From the NCBI GenBank assembly GCA_964479595.1, contig CAYZMU010000049.1:1-6444 (forward strand): a stretch of DNA of 6,444 bases, read 5' to 3'. Made by a program: the position numbers and the translations under genes. Shown here one piece after another: positions 5,015 to 6,444 of this stretch. The notes below the pieces were generated by a model. It ran no database searches. It saw nothing but the letters and a program-made list of their open reading frames with translations, and was not told the DNA's origin. This DNA is from Firm-04 sp964479595 (GTDB taxonomy: Bacteria > Bacillota > Clostridia > Oscillospirales > Ruminococcaceae). Positions within the stretch are counted from its first letter, which is position 1; the number at the start of each line of letters is the position of its first letter.

Positions 5015-6336
5015 ACACGCCGATTGCTGCGTTTCTGCGCGATTACGCCGCTTCAGACCCCGCGCGGTTTCATATGCCCGGGCACAAGGGGCTGCTGTCG
5101 CCGTATGATATTACGGAGGTGCCGGGCGCGGACGCGCTTTATGAGGCGGACGGGATTATTCAAGAGAGCGAGGAAAACGCGGGGGAAATCTTCGGGGCGC
5201 GGACTTTTTACAGCACGGAGGGTTCGTCGCACGGCATTCGCGCCATGCTCTGGCTCACGACAATTAGGGCGGAGCAGATGGGCAGAAAACCGCTCATCGC
5301 GGCGGCAAGAAATGTCCACGCGAGCTTTCTTTCCGCCGCCGTGCTCATCGGGTTTGAGATCGCCTGGCTCCCCGTGCCGGACGGTTCGAACGCGCTTTCG
5401 GTGAAACTGCCGGGGCAGGAGGTGGAAAGATTTCTGCGCGAAAGAAAACCCGCCGCGCTTTATCTGACCAGCCCGGATTATCTCGGGACGATGTGGGAAA
5501 TCGGCGAAATCGCGCGAATTTGCCATGAAAATGATGTGCTGCTGCTCTGCGACAACGCGCACGGTGCGTACCTGAAATTTCTGGAGCCGCCGCGCCACCC
5601 CATGGACCTCGGGGCGGATTTGTGCGTGGATTCGGCGCATAAGACCTTGCCGGTGCTGACGGGCGGGGCGTACCTGCATATCGCCAAAACCGCGCCCGAA
5701 TTTTTTAACGAAAACGCGCGGGAGGCGCTGCGGCTTTTCGGCTCGACCAGCCCGTCCTATCTGACGCTCGGCTCGCTCGACGCGTTTTTGGGCCGTGCGG
5801 AGGACTTTTCGGAACGGCTTTTGCGCCGCGCGGAGGAGACAAACGCGCTCAAAGCGGCGCTGCGGCGGACGGGCTGGGTGCTTTGCGGGGACGAGCCGCT
5901 CAAAATCACCGTCGCGCCCAAAACCCGGGGCTATTTCGGGGATGAACTGTTAAAACTTTTGCGCGAAAACGGGATTGCGGGGGAGTTTGCCGATCATGAT
6001 TTTCTGGTGCTGATGGTGTCGCCGGACAATTCCGCGGAGGATTTGCGGCGGCTGTACAGCGCCTTTTCGAAACTGCCGCCCCGCGCGCCGATTCTTGAAC
6101 CCGCAGCACCCGTGCGCGAGCCCGAAATGGTGATGACGCCCGGCGAAGCGGCGCGCGCGCCGAAGGAGCGGCTGGCGGCCGAGGCATGCGAGGGGCGGAT
6201 TTGCGCGGAACTTCAGTTTGGCTGTCCGCCCGCCGTGCCCGTCGCGATTTGCGGGGAGCGGCTTGGGCGCGCGCAGATAGCGGCGCTTTTGTATTACGGC
6301 GTTACGGAATGCGCGGTGGTCCGCGAAGGGGTGTAA
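5011..6336 (+). CDS. PLP-dependent Orn/Lys/Arg decarboxylase family protein
   Basis: A 441-residue fold-type I PLP enzyme of the small Gram-positive (YaaO/SpeA-like) group of Orn/Lys/Arg decarboxylases. Seen: FHMPGHKG at 20-27, PGADALYEADGII at 38-50, FYSTEGSSHGIRAML at 66-80 (PLP phosphate region), TSPDYLGT at 153-160, CDNAHGAY with Asp181 and His184, and SAHKTLPVLTGGAYLH at 208-223 with the Schiff-base Lys211. The C-terminal small domain (about 360-441) has EMVMTPGEA and GRICAELQFGCPPAVPV, typical of the family. The likely role is amino acid decarboxylation to a polyamine or precursor (arginine to agmatine in Bacillus SpeA), but the substrate cannot be read from sequence and some relatives are uncharacterised. 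The ATG at 5011 overlaps the maturase stop. An in-frame upstream start at 4867 would lie deep inside the maturase and is rejected. Its position after a RiPP maturase is unusual in function, but no role in peptide modification is shown. Confidence 0.9.
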   Translation: MNTPIAAFLRDYAASDPARFHMPGHKGLLSPYDITEVPGADALYEADGIIQESEENAGEIFGARTFYSTEGSSHGIRAMLWLTTIRAEQMGRKPLIAAARNVHASFLSAAVLIGFEIAWLPVPDGSNALSVKLPGQEVERFLRERKPAALYLTSPDYLGTMWEIGEIARICHENDVLLLCDNAHGAYLKFLEPPRHPMDLGADLCVDSAHKTLPVLTGGAYLHIAKTAPEFFNENAREALRLFGSTSPSYLTLGSLDAFLGRAEDFSERLLRRAEETNALKAALRRTGWVLCGDEPLKITVAPKTRGYFGDELLKLLRENGIAGEFADHDFLVLMVSPDNSAEDLRRLYSAFSKLPPRAPILEPAAPVREPEMVMTPGEAARAPKERLAAEACEGRICAELQFGCPPAVPVAICGERLGRAQIAALLYYGVTECAVVREGV

Positions 6337-6338
6337 AA

Positions 6339-6364
6339 CCTCTGTCCCGATAGAGGAGATCTCC
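6339..6364. repeat. Small inverted repeats just after the decarboxylase stop
   Basis: CCTCT (6339-6343) pairs with AGAGG (6352-6356) around an 8-nt loop. It runs into the perfect 10-bp palindrome GGAGATCTCC (6355-6364). There is no T-tract, so it is not an obvious terminator. It looks like half of a composite palindromic element together with the hairpin at 6397-6420. Confidence 0.45.
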
Positions 6365-6396
6365 CCCGCGATGGCTAAAAAACCGCGCACAATTTA

Positions 6397-6420
6397 CCCC
6401 TCTCCGACACAGGAGAGGGG
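6397..6420. repeat. Perfect 9-bp hairpin, REP-like element or weak terminator
   Basis: CCCCTCTCC (6397-6405), loop GACACA, GGAGAGGGG (6412-6420): a perfect inverted repeat, followed by ATTTC and preceded by AATTTA. The stem is strong enough for termination but the T-tracts on both sides are poor. Its right arm also resembles a Shine-Dalgarno for an ATG at 6426. A dispersed palindromic repeat, an end-of-operon terminator or a leader hairpin are all possible. Confidence 0.55.
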
Positions 6421-6432
6421 ATTTCATGTACC

Positions 6433-6438
6433 TTGACA
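6433..6438 (+). promoter_or_regulatory. Possible -35 box (TTGACA) of an off-window gene
   Basis: A perfect TTGACA consensus lies just beyond the hairpin. The -10 element would fall about 17 nt later, outside the window. A six-base match alone is weak, but its position between transcription units fits a promoter. Confidence 0.3.
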
Positions 6439-6444
6439 AGGGAA

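Noticed and set aside
6426..6444. Start of a next gene at ATG 6426, with GGAGAGGGG as ribosome site
   Set aside because: Only six codons are visible and match nothing. The purine-rich site is one arm of a perfect hairpin and a TTGACA box follows immediately, so a promoter upstream of a later start is equally likely.

Overview
The window is a high-GC (visibly above 55%), gene-dense stretch with every recognised gene on the + strand. Three things point to a gut-type Clostridia genome, most like a high-GC Oscillospiraceae/Ruminococcaceae relative: the hup-rqcP (yabO) pair, an apbE / NusG-domain-II / Gx-transporter cluster, and a SCIFF ranthipeptide precursor with its radical SAM maturase. A run of exactly 100 N (3266-3365) shows this is a scaffolded draft or metagenome assembly. 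That run is probably a placeholder of unknown true length.

Layout. (1) 70-1409: HU-family DNA-binding protein, then RqcP (S4-domain ribosome quality control factor), then an AqpZ-type aquaporin. RqcP and the aquaporin are nearly or actually overlapping. The sporulation genes yabP/yabQ that often follow rqcP in spore formers are absent here. (2) About 1357-3265: a lipoprotein-type FAD:protein FMN transferase (ApbE), a single-pass NusG-domain-II protein and a Gx-transporter/HepS1-like membrane protein. They are packed with a 4-nt overlap and a 3-nt gap. The trio resembles fmnB-eetA-eetB of Gram-positive flavin-based extracellular electron transfer loci. The third gene runs into the assembly gap. 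(3) 3408-5014: the six-cysteine SCIFF precursor (51 aa), a Rho-independent terminator, and the SCIFF maturase, which has an N-terminal RRE-like region, a CX3CX2C radical SAM motif and a seven-Cys SPASM region. (4) 5011-6336: a PLP-dependent Orn/Lys/Arg decarboxylase-family protein whose start overlaps the maturase stop (ATGA). (5) 6337-6444: an intergenic tail with two hairpins and a possible -35 box, leading to a gene outside the window.

How it works together. The central module is RiPP biosynthesis. A strongly translated Cys-rich precursor lies upstream of a terminator that should limit expression of its maturase, so that substrate exceeds enzyme. The maturase is translationally coupled to the decarboxylase. 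The flavin-transferase trio upstream probably flavinylates and supports an exported redox protein encoded elsewhere or lost in the gap. The most noteworthy observation is that the SCIFF core has Gly at position 37. From memory, this is the position that supplies the Thr thioether acceptor in characterised SCIFF peptides. The crosslink here may therefore be placed differently.
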